DNA of 64,000 nt from Cercophora sp. LCS_1. Lineage: Eukaryota > Ascomycota > Sordariomycetes > Sordariales > Lasiosphaeriaceae. The stretch is taken from the NCBI GenBank assembly GCA_036250225.1, contig JAPZLL010000048.1, positions 212,083 through 276,082 on the forward strand. Direction: 5' to 3'. The notes under the pieces are model-generated. The model was given only the letters and a program-made list of their open reading frames with translations, was not told the DNA's origin and did no database searches. Shown in pieces: positions 20,250-29,845 of this stretch (position 1 is the stretch's first letter; each line of letters starts with the position of its first letter). The position numbers and the translations under genes were made by a program.

Positions 20250-21488
20250 ATGGGGAGTAACATTACAACGAGCGCCAACGAAACGCTCAAGGGTCACAGG
20301 CTGGTCATCCTCATGCCGATGGAAATACCCACCGTGTTCCTCGAACCCATCCAAGCCAAGTATCCCGACCTCAAGATTGAAGCACACAGGACCGAATGGG
20401 GTTCAAAGGCGTCCCCAATCCCCGAAGAAGATTGGAAGGATGTGACCATCCTCCTGACATTCCTCCCATTCCCGACCCCTGAGCAGGCACCCAATCTGCA
20501 ATACGTCCAGCTCATCAGCGCCGGCGCAAACCACATCCTCGACGTGCCTCTCTTCAAGGATACCAGTATCCCTTTCTGCACTGCGAACGGCGTCCACGGG
20601 TACGGTTGAATCTACTCGCCCTCCCCCACAAGCTAACTCGGCCAGCCCTCAAATCTCGGAATGGATCATATCAACCTACCTTGCCTTCACCCACGCTCGT
20701 GTGTGCTCCCCTTCCCCCCTCCCAACCTGTCTAACCGCATCATAGTTCCGCGCTTCCTTGACCAACAAAAAGAGGCCCACTGGGATCGTGGAAATCTCCT
20801 GACCTTTGAAGATGCTGTCTCAAAAACAATGTGCGCTCTTCCAGATCCCTCCTTCTGCCAGAACTAACCATCATCCAGTGGTATACTTGGATACGGTTCA
20901 ATCGGCCGGCAAACCGCCCGTGTAGCATCCGCAATGGGCATGAAGGTCCACGCCTACACTCTGCACCCACGTCCAACGCCTGCTTCCCGTCATGACAATG
21001 GATGGACTCCTCCCGGCCTCGGCGATCCCGAGGGTATCTACCCAGCTAAATGGTTCTCCGGCTCATCCACCGAAGATCTCCATGCTTTTCTCTCATCTGG
21101 TCTCGACCTCCTCGTCATCGCAACGCCCCTGACCAAGAACACGAAGCATCTCCTCTCCAAGGCCGAGTTTGAGGTCCTGGCCAGTGTGGGAAAAGGCAAG
21201 ACCTTTGTGTCGAACATTGCACGCGGTCCAGTGATCCACACAGATGATTTGATTGAGGCATCGGAGGGCGGCTTGATCAAGGGAGCTGCGCTGGATGTGA
21301 CAGATCCTGAGCCACTGGAGGATGGGCATCGCTTGTGGGGAACAAAGAATGTGATTATCACACCACATGTATCCGGCGCATCGGCGGCATATGCGGGGCG
21401 GGTGCTGCAGATTTTGGGTGTCAACTTGGAGAGGTTCGTGCTTGGAGAAAAGTTAGTCAACCAGGTAGAAAGAGGAAGGGGGTACTGA
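20250..21488 (+). CDS. D-isomer-specific 2-hydroxyacid dehydrogenase
   Basis: Four exons (20250-20599, 20646-20698, 20746-20830, 20879-21488) with introns of 46-48 bp splice in phase to 365 residues. The start chosen is MGSN; a Met 13 codons upstream is possible. The C-terminal half contains the NAD(P)-binding GYGSIG loop at 167-172 and the catalytic triad expected for the family: Arg278 (NIARGP), Glu307 (DPEPLE) and His326 (TPHVSG). Enzymes of this family reversibly reduce 2-keto acids to D-2-hydroxyacids or oxidise related substrates in the cytosol; the specific substrate cannot be read from the sequence. It may be a general reductase or a tailoring enzyme for the adjacent putative locus. 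Confidence 0.88.
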
Positions 21489-21539
21489 TAGATCGATCAT
21501 GAGGAGTCACAAGGTTGGCCACATTGACTGGAGGCAATA

Positions 21540-21660
21540 CTGATATTAAGGATTAAGAATGCCTCCAAAAAAGCAAAGGACGCATCAAGAAAACTAACAA
21601 TGCGTCCAAAAAAAAAAAAAAAAGGCCTCGAACCGAATCAAGAATGCTGTCTCAAAAATT
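21540..21660. repeat. Decayed GATGC/GACGC unit array with poly-A, locus 2
   Basis: Units such as TTAAGAATGCCTC, AAAGGACGCATCAAG, ACAATGCGTCC and ATCAAGAATGC follow one another. A run of 17 A lies at 21608-21624. The unit style matches the clearer array at 61130-61400. Confidence 0.5.
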
Positions 21661-21691
21661 GCCAACCGCCGAACCCCAACCCCAACATCCA

Positions 21692-22048
21692 TCACCACCC
21701 ATCATGGCGCATCCCACCCCCTCGGTATAAGCCACCGGGCGCCATCATCTCGAGCCGGTCCCCTTCCCCTCCCCGCCAAGCTGCCCCCAACTCTCCCACG
21801 AATTTGATGGCCAAGTCCGGCCGCACCACAACACCAACCGTCACACAGGCACCCGCCCCGGCAACCATCAACGAAAAAAACCCGTGCAAAAAAGAGGCCC
21901 AGCCTGCCGCCATCCCGTTGAAATTTTCATTTTTGGCCCGGATGGCCAGGGAGATGGTCGCCCAGGCGGCGACGGCGACCGACCAAATCTTCTTCGCCCT
22001 GTCCCGGATATTAGCAAACGCCCTCACATAATTGCACACAGCGTTCAA
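21692..22048 (-). CDS. Possible small membrane protein
   Basis: A 118-codon frame encodes two hydrophobic stretches (about residues 23-38 and 46-75) followed by a Gly/Arg-rich tail. The hydrophobic-then-basic layout is protein-like, and the opposite strand gives only low-complexity sequence. However, it lies next to a repeat array, has no recognised homologue and could be chance. The function is unknown. Confidence 0.3.
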   Translation of the reverse strand: MNAVCNYVRAFANIRDRAKKIWSVAVAAWATISLAIRAKNENFNGMAAGWASFLHGFFSLMVAGAGACVTVGVVVRPDLAIKFVGELGAAWRGGEGDRLEMMAPGGLYRGGGMRHDGW

Positions 22049-22329
22049 GAAAGAAATAAGACAGAGGATAAAATAAAGAGACGTTTACAAATAAAGGAAA
22101 GTCCTAGCAGTAATTCTGAAGGCATTAAGGAATTGTGTACTTGCCATCCGACGATGCGGGCCTGGGGCCGGGGGGCGCAAGAAAGTCTCCAAACCACGAT
22201 TGTCGAAGAAGGAAACAGGAAAGGTCAAGCAGAGCTTGGGACACCTAGAATTTTCCTTTAAGCGCGTCCGCACTCAGCGTGCTCCTTAGTGGTGCCTTCC
22301 CTCATTCTCACACTCCTGCCCTTTCAGGG

Positions 22330-22395
22330 CCAACCAAGAAACCCCGGGCCTCTGGCTTCCTCGTTGACGATGCTCCACGCCAGCGACACACACTC
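22330..22395 (-). repeat. 66-nt coding-like relic, copy 2
   Basis: This is the near-identical partner of 9655-9720 in inverted orientation. On the minus strand the frame reads CVSLAWSIVNEEARGPGF without a stop, within a 75-codon open frame (22324-22551). It therefore looks less decayed than copy 1. The parent gene is not recognised. Confidence 0.6.
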
Positions 22396-22975
22396 AGCGC
22401 CATCAGTATCAGGCCATTCGTTCTTCCACTGATCGCAGGCTTGTTGACGAGACGCCGACGTCAAAACTATCACGAACTGGCTTGACAACCTCCTTAAAAA
22501 GTAAGCTCTCGAGAGCCTGCCCTGACAACTCTTCCACAAGGCAAGGGGCACCCCACTCCTAAAGAGAGACTCAAACAGTTGCTAGCCGAATGGTGTGCCT
22601 GAGTTCGACAGTAGCAAGTTATGAAGTCTCCTTGGTCGGGCCAAATGTTTTGTCTTCCAACCAGTGCTTTCATCCACGCAGGCCTTGGGTTGATCATACC
22701 GTCACGTTGGTTCCTCGTCCACGTAAGAGGCAAGCGGGCAAGGCCAAATCGAGAGTGAAGAGGTTTGATCTCTGAACACTGCACCTTCTTTGCAGGTCTA
22801 TTGCGTTCATTTGCCCAAATCCGTGAGGGCTATCTGGATCGATGTACCCTCACAAAATGCTGGGCGGTTCCCAACATAGCCAGTTTCCGCCCACCCGGCC
22901 CTTGCCCCCGTATTTGAATACCCCTAAGTTAGTGGACGATCACCTACAGGACGCGCTCCGATTGTGAGACAAGAT

Positions 22976-23296
22976 TTAGTAGTAGTATTCTTTGAACGAA
23001 TTGTGGCTGGATAGCCCGCTGCCTGAGCCAGGTAATCGCGGCGCCACCATTAGATCTTCGCTCTTGTAGCGCTGCATGATGTTGTCCAACTCTGTGCTAG
23101 AAGGAAATGAGTGTTGCGTTGGGACGCGTGGCTGTTGACGCAACTTCAAGCAGAAATCTACGGAATTCCGTCTGCAAAGTCCTTTTTCATGGTTCTGGCG
23201 CGGGAACTCACCACAAAATGCAACCCCTGGTGGCCGCTCCCTTGCGGTGGCTCGTCCAGCCAATCCCAGCGCGATCCTTCCGATGTGCGAAGACAT
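22976..23296 (-). CDS. Weak small two-exon gene model
   Basis: The 106-codon frame is continuous, but a good donor (GTGAGT) follows residue 28 and an acceptor (GCACAG) restores a frame reading ELDNIMQRYKSEDL, giving about 66 residues. The product starts MSSHIGRIALGLAG and ends FKEYYY. No family is recognised, and it could be the 3' end of something longer or chance. Confidence 0.25.
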   Translation of the reverse strand: MSSHIGRIALGLAGRATARERPPGVAFCGEFPRQNHEKGLCRRNSVDFCLKLRQQPRVPTQHSFPSSTELDNIMQRYKSEDLMVAPRLPGSGSGLSSHNSFKEYYY

Positions 23297-24375
23297 GCTG
23301 CCAAGGCACGTACAAAATTTTTAGAATCGGCGAGAGTCTAACGATAGAATTAGACATAGAGATTGATAGGTATGGCGTAGTAACCCTAGTGCTCTACGCT
23401 CTCAAAACTCCAATTTGTATCCTTGTTCCCGAGTTCGTGGCGCGATAAGCTTTCCTCGTCTGGATACCGGTGGTCAACTCCCAGATTGCTGAGGACCCTA
23501 GTCCCTTGTTTGTTCCCTGTAGGGATTTCGACAACAACGACGCCACCTTGCAAGGGAGAAGAAACACCAGTGGCACAGATCGAAGGGGAAGCATGATGCG
23601 CGCACACAAGGGAGTCTGCCAAGAGGCTTTCCTGAACCAGGATGGCGGAATCCCTATTGATAGAGCACCTAATGGCCGTGTCTGCCAGGGTTATTGTCGA
23701 GGTCTTCGGGGATTTCGGGACACACCAATGCGGTTGAGACGCAATTATCAAGTCGATGGGAGGCTGAGTCTACCCCATAGATTCGGAGGGTGTGGAAGAT
23801 TACAGGCCATACCTCTGCCGATTGCCGACATGTGGGGAATATCCGCTTGCACCCTCCAAACGGGCCTCTACCTGAAGATGAGGGAAGCTCTCGGGATCAA
23901 GGTCGCCAAACTTGTGTGAGGGCAATCACCTTGCACAAAGGGGGAGCTTAGCTATGTCGTGCCGTGGCTGGAGTCTCAATGCGACCCCTGCTGGTTACTC
24001 CGCATGCCGCCATTGGAATTCGTGGCCATTTCCGTGCGTGAATGCGGAGTTGGTGAAGGTGTGGGAAGTCGCGTTGGACAACGCCTGACCAAGAACAGAC
24101 TGGCTCCAGACCGGATTTGAGACATGGGATGCTTCCTCCCTCGGCATGACTGCCGGTCTGAGCGGCTCCCTTGCGCCGCACCCTCACTTGGCGGATGGTG
24201 CCACAAGACCAAACCAACCTCATCTCCAAGGTTCACGGTTACGCGTACTGAACCTCCAATGATCTCAGCAGTTACCTGCACACAGATCCCATCATGCACC
24301 GGCCGTGCTGTTGTCCCCCGAGTCTGCTCGGTCTTCGCCGCCCCCCTTTCATCCTCTTTCTTCACCACAGCGAAC

Positions 24376-26049
24376 ATGTTTCTCTCTCCACAGTCACCAC
24401 ATTCTCTACCAAAACACGCATCTTCCTTTCCTTACCCGGCCCTGAGAATGGGCTCGACTTCTCCGTACTCCAAAAGCTGCAAGCGGACAGTCATCCTCCT
24501 CCCAACATTCGTTCTCCTCCTCTACTGGTTCACCCTCTGGCCCCACGCCGGGGATCGAGCCCACGCACAGCTCCGACTCTTCAACCAAGCAACAACGCCA
24601 TGGTGGTCTACCTTCTTCGATGCCCTCGAGGCCGCCCAACCTGATGCCGACCCGATATTCCTCAATGAGACCATCAAGCCGCCATTCGAGAATTGGAAAC
24701 CCGTGAATGACCGCGCCCGCCCCTCGCTCCTCAACTTGACGGCATCCGCCATCACCTCTCTCCGCAATGCGCACTCTACTTTCGTCACATCGCTCCCCTC
24801 CCTCGCCATATCCCTCCCTTACCAGCCGTCGACGACCGGCATCGTCACAACCACTGGCGTCAATCAATTCGGGCAAGTCATCACACTTCTCCTGATGCTG
24901 CGCCAGACAGGCTCCAAGCTCCCTGTGCAGGTCGTTCTCGACAACTCCACTTCCCCGTGGATCAGTATGATGTGTCGCGACTCTCTTCCGTCGCTGGGCG
25001 CAACTTGTCTCTACCTCAATGACGCCTGGGAGGGCATCACTCCACCGCCGCCGTCATTTGAGCGCTTCCAGTGGAAGATCCTCTCCATCATCGCCTCGAC
25101 TTTCCAAAACGTGCTCTTCTTGGACGCCGATGCTCTACCGGTTCTAAACCCCGATGCCATCTTCGCTCGCGGCTCCCAACCGTTTACTTCCACGGGGTTC
25201 GTTACATGGCCTGACTTTTGGACTCCATCAGCTAGTCCCGATTTCTTCGACATCGCGGGCGGGGTCGAGATCCCGCAGCTTACCGCGCGTACGTCATCCG
25301 AAAGTGGCGTGATGATCATCGACAAGTTACGACATGCTGACACCCTTGTTCTGTCGGGGTACTACAACTACTACGGTCCCGATTATTACTACCTGATGAT
25401 GACGCAACACGGACCGGGGGAGGGTGATAAGGAAGTCTACCTGGCGGCAGCGATGGTGCTAGAAAGCCTTGGGCGCAAAGGATCATACTCACCCCCAACC
25501 GATTGGATTGGCGATGGAAGCACGGAACTCAGAAAGGGCTATTGGGACGTCAAGGCCATGCCGCGGGTCCACGGCCGCACAGTGGCAGGGAAATGGCGAG
25601 GGATGTTCATGCAACAGATGTGCCCCATGGAGGACTACCGAGCAGTGATGGAAGCCATCGAAAACGAGGGACTGCCACCCCGGAAACACCGAAATCGGGA
25701 CGTCGATATCGAGGATTACCTGGCTGATTCAAGTTTCCTCGCCAGAACGGGGAATCTGACGATCGAACACCAGCTGAAACGGACCATGTTCTTCCACCAC
25801 AACGGTGTCAAGTTGGATTTCACGAGAATAACGGATCCTGGGTCGGGGATCATCAGCCAAGAGGAGAATGGGGATTACGCAAGGCTATGGGGCGACCAGG
25901 GTTGGATAGTGGCCAATACGGGAAGGGACGTGGAAAAGGTGCTATGGGAGGACGCTACGAAGTTTTGGTGTCGACAGCACGGGTTTAAGAAGGCATGTGA
26001 GCTAATGAAGCTCGTGCACGAGGCTGTGTATGCGGGGTTGTATAGCTAG
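24376..26049 (+). CDS. Golgi alpha-mannosyltransferase, Mnn2/GT71-like
   Basis: The frame continues upstream of the window-consistent start; the Met at 24376 gives 557 residues, and another at 24448 gives 533. A single hydrophobic segment near the N-terminus (VILLPTFVLLLYWFTLW) makes it a type II membrane protein. The lumenal part has the glycosyltransferase order of the Mnn2/Mnn5 (GT71) group: VNQFGQV, then a DxD metal-binding motif at residues 250-252 (FLDADALPV), TGFVTWPDFW, SGVMIID and FFHHNGVKLDF. Such enzymes add alpha-1,2- or alpha-1,3-mannose to cell-wall mannans or O-glycans in the Golgi. The exact linkage is not predictable. No intron was seen. Confidence 0.85.
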   Translation: MFLSPQSPHSLPKHASSFPYPALRMGSTSPYSKSCKRTVILLPTFVLLLYWFTLWPHAGDRAHAQLRLFNQATTPWWSTFFDALEAAQPDADPIFLNETIKPPFENWKPVNDRARPSLLNLTASAITSLRNAHSTFVTSLPSLAISLPYQPSTTGIVTTTGVNQFGQVITLLLMLRQTGSKLPVQVVLDNSTSPWISMMCRDSLPSLGATCLYLNDAWEGITPPPPSFERFQWKILSIIASTFQNVLFLDADALPVLNPDAIFARGSQPFTSTGFVTWPDFWTPSASPDFFDIAGGVEIPQLTARTSSESGVMIIDKLRHADTLVLSGYYNYYGPDYYYLMMTQHGPGEGDKEVYLAAAMVLESLGRKGSYSPPTDWIGDGSTELRKGYWDVKAMPRVHGRTVAGKWRGMFMQQMCPMEDYRAVMEAIENEGLPPRKHRNRDVDIEDYLADSSFLARTGNLTIEHQLKRTMFFHHNGVKLDFTRITDPGSGIISQEENGDYARLWGDQGWIVANTGRDVEKVLWEDATKFWCRQHGFKKACELMKLVHEAVYAGLYS

Positions 26050-26500
26050 AGCAATCAGGCACCTGCATGGGTGGCGTTTTGGCGTTGGTGGTTAGACATT
26101 AAAGTAGACAACAAAGCACTTGTTTATCCCTTGCATCAGATATATTGGTGACTTGTGAAAATCCTAGCTTTTGACTATCGAAACTAGACCCTGGAGCCGG
26201 ATGATCGTTCAAGGACGTCGCTGTTATTTTTTCTCTCTTTTTCTTTTTGGAAAACGGATAGCCCAGCATCAAAAATGCCACCTTTAGACCAAACGACAAC
26301 ATCCATGCCTTCGTGTGGCCGTAACGACTCGATCCAGGAGCTGCGCTGGGTCGTCCTTGCCCCCCTTCTAGCTTTCTCCAATGATCTCTCCGACTCCTCG
26401 CCCTGCTCTTGCAGTTGCGTCCAATCTCCATGGCCGCCTGTGCTGCCTCCTGTGCGGGAAAGACTCGGCGGTGTGAGGAAGGAGCATCATGGAGTGAACA

Positions 26501-26736
26501 TTTCGAGAGCTCTGCTCTCCTCTCTTTTTCTTCTTTGACTAAGTCTTGCCCGGCACCACCAAACCCTTTCTTCAAACGATTTTTTTTTTTTCTTCTTTTT
26601 TTCGTTTCCCCAAAGCCCATCTCCGACCAGCAATTTCCTTCGTTTTTTTTCCGGCCCACGTCGATTTTTTCTTTTTTTTGGAATTTTTTTTTTTAAAAAA
26701 AAAATTATATTTCGTCGGCTGCGCCGTTCGGCTCCG
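26501..26736 (+). repeat. T-rich dispersed repeat module, copy 2 (longest)
   Basis: It starts with TTTCGAGAGCTCTGCTCTCC, continues through pyrimidine-rich sequence, long T runs and the phrase CGACCAGCAATTTCCTT, and ends at a GGCTGCGCC segment. Copy 3 (62063-62263, minus strand) has the same order of blocks; copy 1 (9858-9995) is shorter. No coding capacity or terminal inverted repeats were seen. Confidence 0.7.
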
Positions 26737-26744
26737 TTTTCCTC

Positions 26745-26985
26745 CTATCAGCACAGCTTATCCTTGTCAGCCCAGCTCCCCCCTACCAGACCGACCTCCT
26801 CATGTTACTCCAGACGTCTTCCGTTACCCCTGTTTCCTTCTGTCAGCACAGCTTCCTCTTGTCACCCTGTCTTGTCAGCGCCCAGTCTACCCCTGTCAAC
26901 CCTGCTCCCCCTAGTAGACCAGCCTACTCCTGTCAGCCCAGCACCCTCCTGTTACCCCGGATGCCTCCTATCACCGCGTTTTCCA
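26745..26985 (+). repeat. Minisatellite, ~20-bp pyrimidine-rich units
   Basis: About twelve imperfect units resembling CCTGTCAGCCCAGCCTCCT follow one another directly after the T-rich module. Units vary by substitutions and small indels, with lengths of 18-21 bp. Confidence 0.65.
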
Positions 26986-27034
26986 CGACCACTCCCACGC
27001 CCACCACCGGTAGGTCTTTCGGTACAACACTGAG

Positions 27035-27120
27035 GCGTTTTATGTATTGTTGATGCGTTTTGTTTGTTCTTGGGGCGTTTTCTTTTTGCTTCTGGGGCCT
27101 TTTGGTAATCAAGAAGGCAT
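27035..27120. repeat. GATGC/GACGC unit array, locus 3a
   Basis: T-rich units containing GAGGCG, GATGCG and GGGGCG follow at about 20-bp steps and end with AAGGCATTC. Read on the opposite strand, they resemble the 61130-61400 units. Confidence 0.45.
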
Positions 27121-27220
27121 TCGGCTAACTTGTTGACAGAGGCAGAACACTGTTTGCGGCCGTGGTCGGTTTCGGCGCGGTGGTCGGCGGTGGCCTTCGG
27201 GCTTTTTTAAAATTCGGCAA

Positions 27221-27260
27221 GACCTTTGGCCGCGAGGCAAGACCTTTGGCCGCGAGGCAA
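27221..27260 (+). repeat. Perfect 20-bp tandem duplication
   Basis: The unit GACCTTTGGCCGCGAGGCAA occurs twice head to tail, with a five-base GGCAA lead-in. It has no obvious function. Confidence 0.8.
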
Positions 27261-27464
27261 AGGCATTCTTTTCGGGACTTGCGGCGGTCGTGGTGGCTGT
27301 GGTGGGCAAGTGGTCGGCGGTTCGGTCGGCGTTCTTTTTGGGGCGATTTTTGGAGCGGGAGGAGGAGGGGTGGCGTGTTGAGACAGAGGAGAGGGATCAG
27401 TTCTTTCGGGGGGCCCGGGGCGAATATTTTGGTGCGGGTGTCTAATATTTTTATAGGGGGTGGT

Positions 27465-27700
27465 AATTCGGTAGGATGCATTTATTTTTAAGAAAAGGCA
27501 TCCTCCATTTTCTTGGAGCCATCAATATCCACATCATATCCATCTCAAGAGATCTCAAGAGGCCCCTTGTGAATTACCTGATGCCTCCTGAATACTGTTT
27601 GACGCGTTGGGATATTTCTTGATGCCTCTAGATTATCGTCCGACGGCTTGTGGTATTTTCCGACGGCTTAGATCTTTGTTTGATGCCCCCTTTGACATTT
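27465..27700. repeat. GATGC/GACGC unit array, locus 3b
   Basis: The region repeats phrases such as TTGATGCCTC, TTTGACGCG and CCGACGGCTT at about 20-bp spacing. The array runs into the upstream region of the gene starting at 27919. Confidence 0.5.
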
Positions 27701-27827
27701 GGCTCGACAAAGCCATTGTCAACCCAATACCATTGTCCACCAAAACACAGACCCTGCAACATGCCCAGCTTACTTATCCCCGACAACACCAGAACCAGCA
27801 AGATGACAGAGCCAGACCTTTGGAAAC

Positions 27828-27837
27828 TATATATAAA
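27828..27837 (+). promoter_or_regulatory. TATA box of the 27919 gene
   Basis: TATATATAAA lies 82 bp upstream of the chosen ATG and downstream of the repeat array, a suitable position for a core promoter. Confidence 0.5.
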
Positions 27838-27918
27838 GGCAAGACGATCCAGGAACACCTCACCATCTCCATCCACGTCCAAACCATTCCAACACGCAAC
27901 ACAATAAAGTCTTGCAGG

Positions 27919-29346
27919 ATGGATCGCGTTGAGGGATCCAGCGGTATGGGCCAACAGTCCAAGAAGGATAGGATGATTCAAAATCTCAAGGAAGTCCCCT
28001 TCACACGACGTGAGAGTCTGGTGTACCAAGCTATCCGTACTAACAACGCCACAGCTCTCTCGGAACTCCTCGCGCTCTTCGGCGAAATCTTTCGCAACGA
28101 CCAGGAAACACCAAACGGCATATTCCTCCACGGTGAAAAGGGCCAAGCTTGCCTGCACTACCTCCTCGGCGAGTGCATCAAGAAGTCCTCAACCGCCTGC
28201 TTCACCGCCCTCCTCACCTGGGCCAACGACCCCCAGCACCCCTTCACCTACGACGCCCCGCTGATCCACAGGCGCGCCCGAATCATGGCCCTCAAAAATG
28301 GCGCAATGGAATGCTTCCTCCTCTGGGAGTCCCGGAACCGCGACACGCTCACCGACCCGGTCCGCGCCAACCTCCTCACCCGGGCTCTCTCGCCGCACCT
28401 CGTCAACAACATCCTCCACCACATGGCGCCCGACACGGATCTCTACCCGATTCTGATCCACCACTGCACCGAGCCCCGGACCCAACCGGCCGTCATCGAA
28501 GCCCTGGCTCCGCACGTCGATGTCAACCGCATCGCCCGCAACGTCAGCTACCCCAACGGCATGACGCCCGTCTCCGTCGCAGCCGCCTGTCTCAACCACG
28601 CAGCCATCACCGTCCTGCTCAAGTTCCGCGCGCACCCGCACCCAGCAGCTCTGGGTCCCGACCCGCCACTGCTCCTCGCCACCCGCCAATCCTTCCGGTC
28701 CACCGCCACCCAGCTGCCGCCGCCCGCCGGTGTCCTCACCCGCGTCAACAACGTACAAGCCTGGCGACAGCAAATCAACCGCGACGCAGGTCAACTCTAC
28801 GCGACGGTGTGCACGTTGCTCTCAGCAATCCCGTACATCGACGACGAAACCCTCCACGCGGCCCTGCTCGAGTTCATCAGCATGCTGCGCAACCTGGTCC
28901 TCCGCTCCGTGCGCCAGCACGCGGCCGAGCACCTGCAGGCGGCCTTGCTGGAGCGGAACTGCGCGGGCATGCTCTTCGACGACCGCAACATATCGTTCCG
29001 CCCCATGACGCATGACGATCCCGAAAAGGTCGACCGTCTCGAGTGGCGCGGGGATTTGGGTATCGCCGAGCTGCGGGATACGCTGGAGCGGTGCGGGCTG
29101 GGCCTGGCGCAGGGGTTTGTTGACACGTGGAAAATGTTGCTGAATCCCGATATTCCGACGCTCGCTGAAAGGTGGGTGAGGAAGAGGGGGCAGACGGTTC
29201 CCGAGGGGTTCAACGCGGTGGATTGTCTGTGGGCGGTGATACTGGCCGGTGGGGTGGATGAGCTGGGGGAGAGGAGTAGCCTTTCGGCGACGAGCTACGA
29301 CGGGTTCGAGCTTGGGAGTCCGTTGGAATACAGCGCGTGGTCCTAG
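27919..29346 (+). CDS. Fungal-specific protein with weak ankyrin-like segment
   Basis: The Met at 27919 (MDRVEGSSGMGQ) gives 475 residues and follows a TATA box by 82 bp; the longer open frame begins inside a repeat array and is unlikely. No definite domain is recognised. The protein is largely helical. Residues 35-90 (SLVYQAIRTNNATALSELL, CLHYLLGECI) and a later piece (GMTPVSVAAACLNHAAITVLLKF) look like degenerate ankyrin repeats. There is no signal peptide or membrane segment, so a cytosolic or nuclear location is inferred. The GC content of the coding part is much higher than that of the repeat-rich DNA upstream. The function is unknown. Confidence 0.65.
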   Translation: MDRVEGSSGMGQQSKKDRMIQNLKEVPFTRRESLVYQAIRTNNATALSELLALFGEIFRNDQETPNGIFLHGEKGQACLHYLLGECIKKSSTACFTALLTWANDPQHPFTYDAPLIHRRARIMALKNGAMECFLLWESRNRDTLTDPVRANLLTRALSPHLVNNILHHMAPDTDLYPILIHHCTEPRTQPAVIEALAPHVDVNRIARNVSYPNGMTPVSVAAACLNHAAITVLLKFRAHPHPAALGPDPPLLLATRQSFRSTATQLPPPAGVLTRVNNVQAWRQQINRDAGQLYATVCTLLSAIPYIDDETLHAALLEFISMLRNLVLRSVRQHAAEHLQAALLERNCAGMLFDDRNISFRPMTHDDPEKVDRLEWRGDLGIAELRDTLERCGLGLAQGFVDTWKMLLNPDIPTLAERWVRKRGQTVPEGFNAVDCLWAVILAGGVDELGERSSLSATSYDGFELGSPLEYSAWS

Positions 29347-29845
29347 GGTGGGGGACTAGGTCCCCAGAAGGGAGGGAAGTGTCCAAAGAGTTTGGACACG
29401 ACCACTTACCAAAAAAAAAAAAAAAAAAAAAAAAGTGTCAACGGAAGCTGGTCCTGGTTGATACAAGTCATCATGATAATAATAATAATGCTAAGGCAAG
29501 CTGGCCTTGTTGAATACAATAATGATAATTCAAGATTGCAACATACTTTCTTTGTTCACTGTGCAGTTGACCTTTGTGACACCATCTTGATAAAGACTGT
29601 GATTGCCATGTTACGAAGTGACTATCTCATTCGCTTGCTTTGTTTCGGACTTGCAATCCACCTACCCAATGAGGGACGATGGTTGAGATGTCACAGCAAT
29701 GCACCCAGTTCCGCGGACCCATACCGTTCCCGAAAACATCCCATATGTGGGGTATGTAGGTGCAAACCGCGGATATTTGCGCCTCTATAATGCCACCAGG
29801 TTCCCCAAGAGATCTTTCCCATCAAGCAAAAAGCCAGGGGTATCA
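29347..29845. other. Intergenic with poly-A and a diverged duplication
   Basis: A run of 24 A lies at 29411-29434. It is followed by two diverged copies of a segment beginning AAGCTGG(T/C)C (near 29446 and 29498) with ATAATAAT stretches between them. No gene was seen. Confidence 0.5.
29411..29434 (+). repeat. Poly-A tract (24)
   Basis: An uninterrupted run of 24 adenines lies shortly after the stop of the 27919 gene. It could be a simple-sequence repeat or the tail of a retroposed fragment. Confidence 0.8.

Larger units (their letters stand above)
21489..24375. other. Gene-poor repeat-bearing interval
   Basis: About 2.9 kb hold an A-rich unit array (21540-21660), a possible small membrane-protein gene (21692-22048), a 66-nt relic (about 22330-22395) and a weak two-exon gene model (22976-23296). 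Between 23380 and 23920 both strands have frames of about 120-150 codons, and none looks clearly real. Confidence 0.4.
26050..27918. other. Repeat-dense interval
   Basis: Nearly all of this 1.9 kb is repetitive: a T-rich module (26501-26736), a ~20-bp minisatellite (26745-26985), two GATGC/GACGC unit arrays (27035-27120, 27465-27700) and a 20-bp tandem duplication (27221-27260). A TATA box for the following gene is at 27828. Open frames here are low-complexity and not supported. Confidence 0.55.

Noticed and set aside
23386..23919. Overlapping frames of about 120-150 codons on both strands
   Set aside because: Neither strand shows a domain, signal or splice pattern good enough to choose.
28149..29015. 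288-codon plus-strand frame overlapping the 27919 gene
   Set aside because: It is a Pro/Arg/His-rich shadow in another frame of GC-rich coding sequence.
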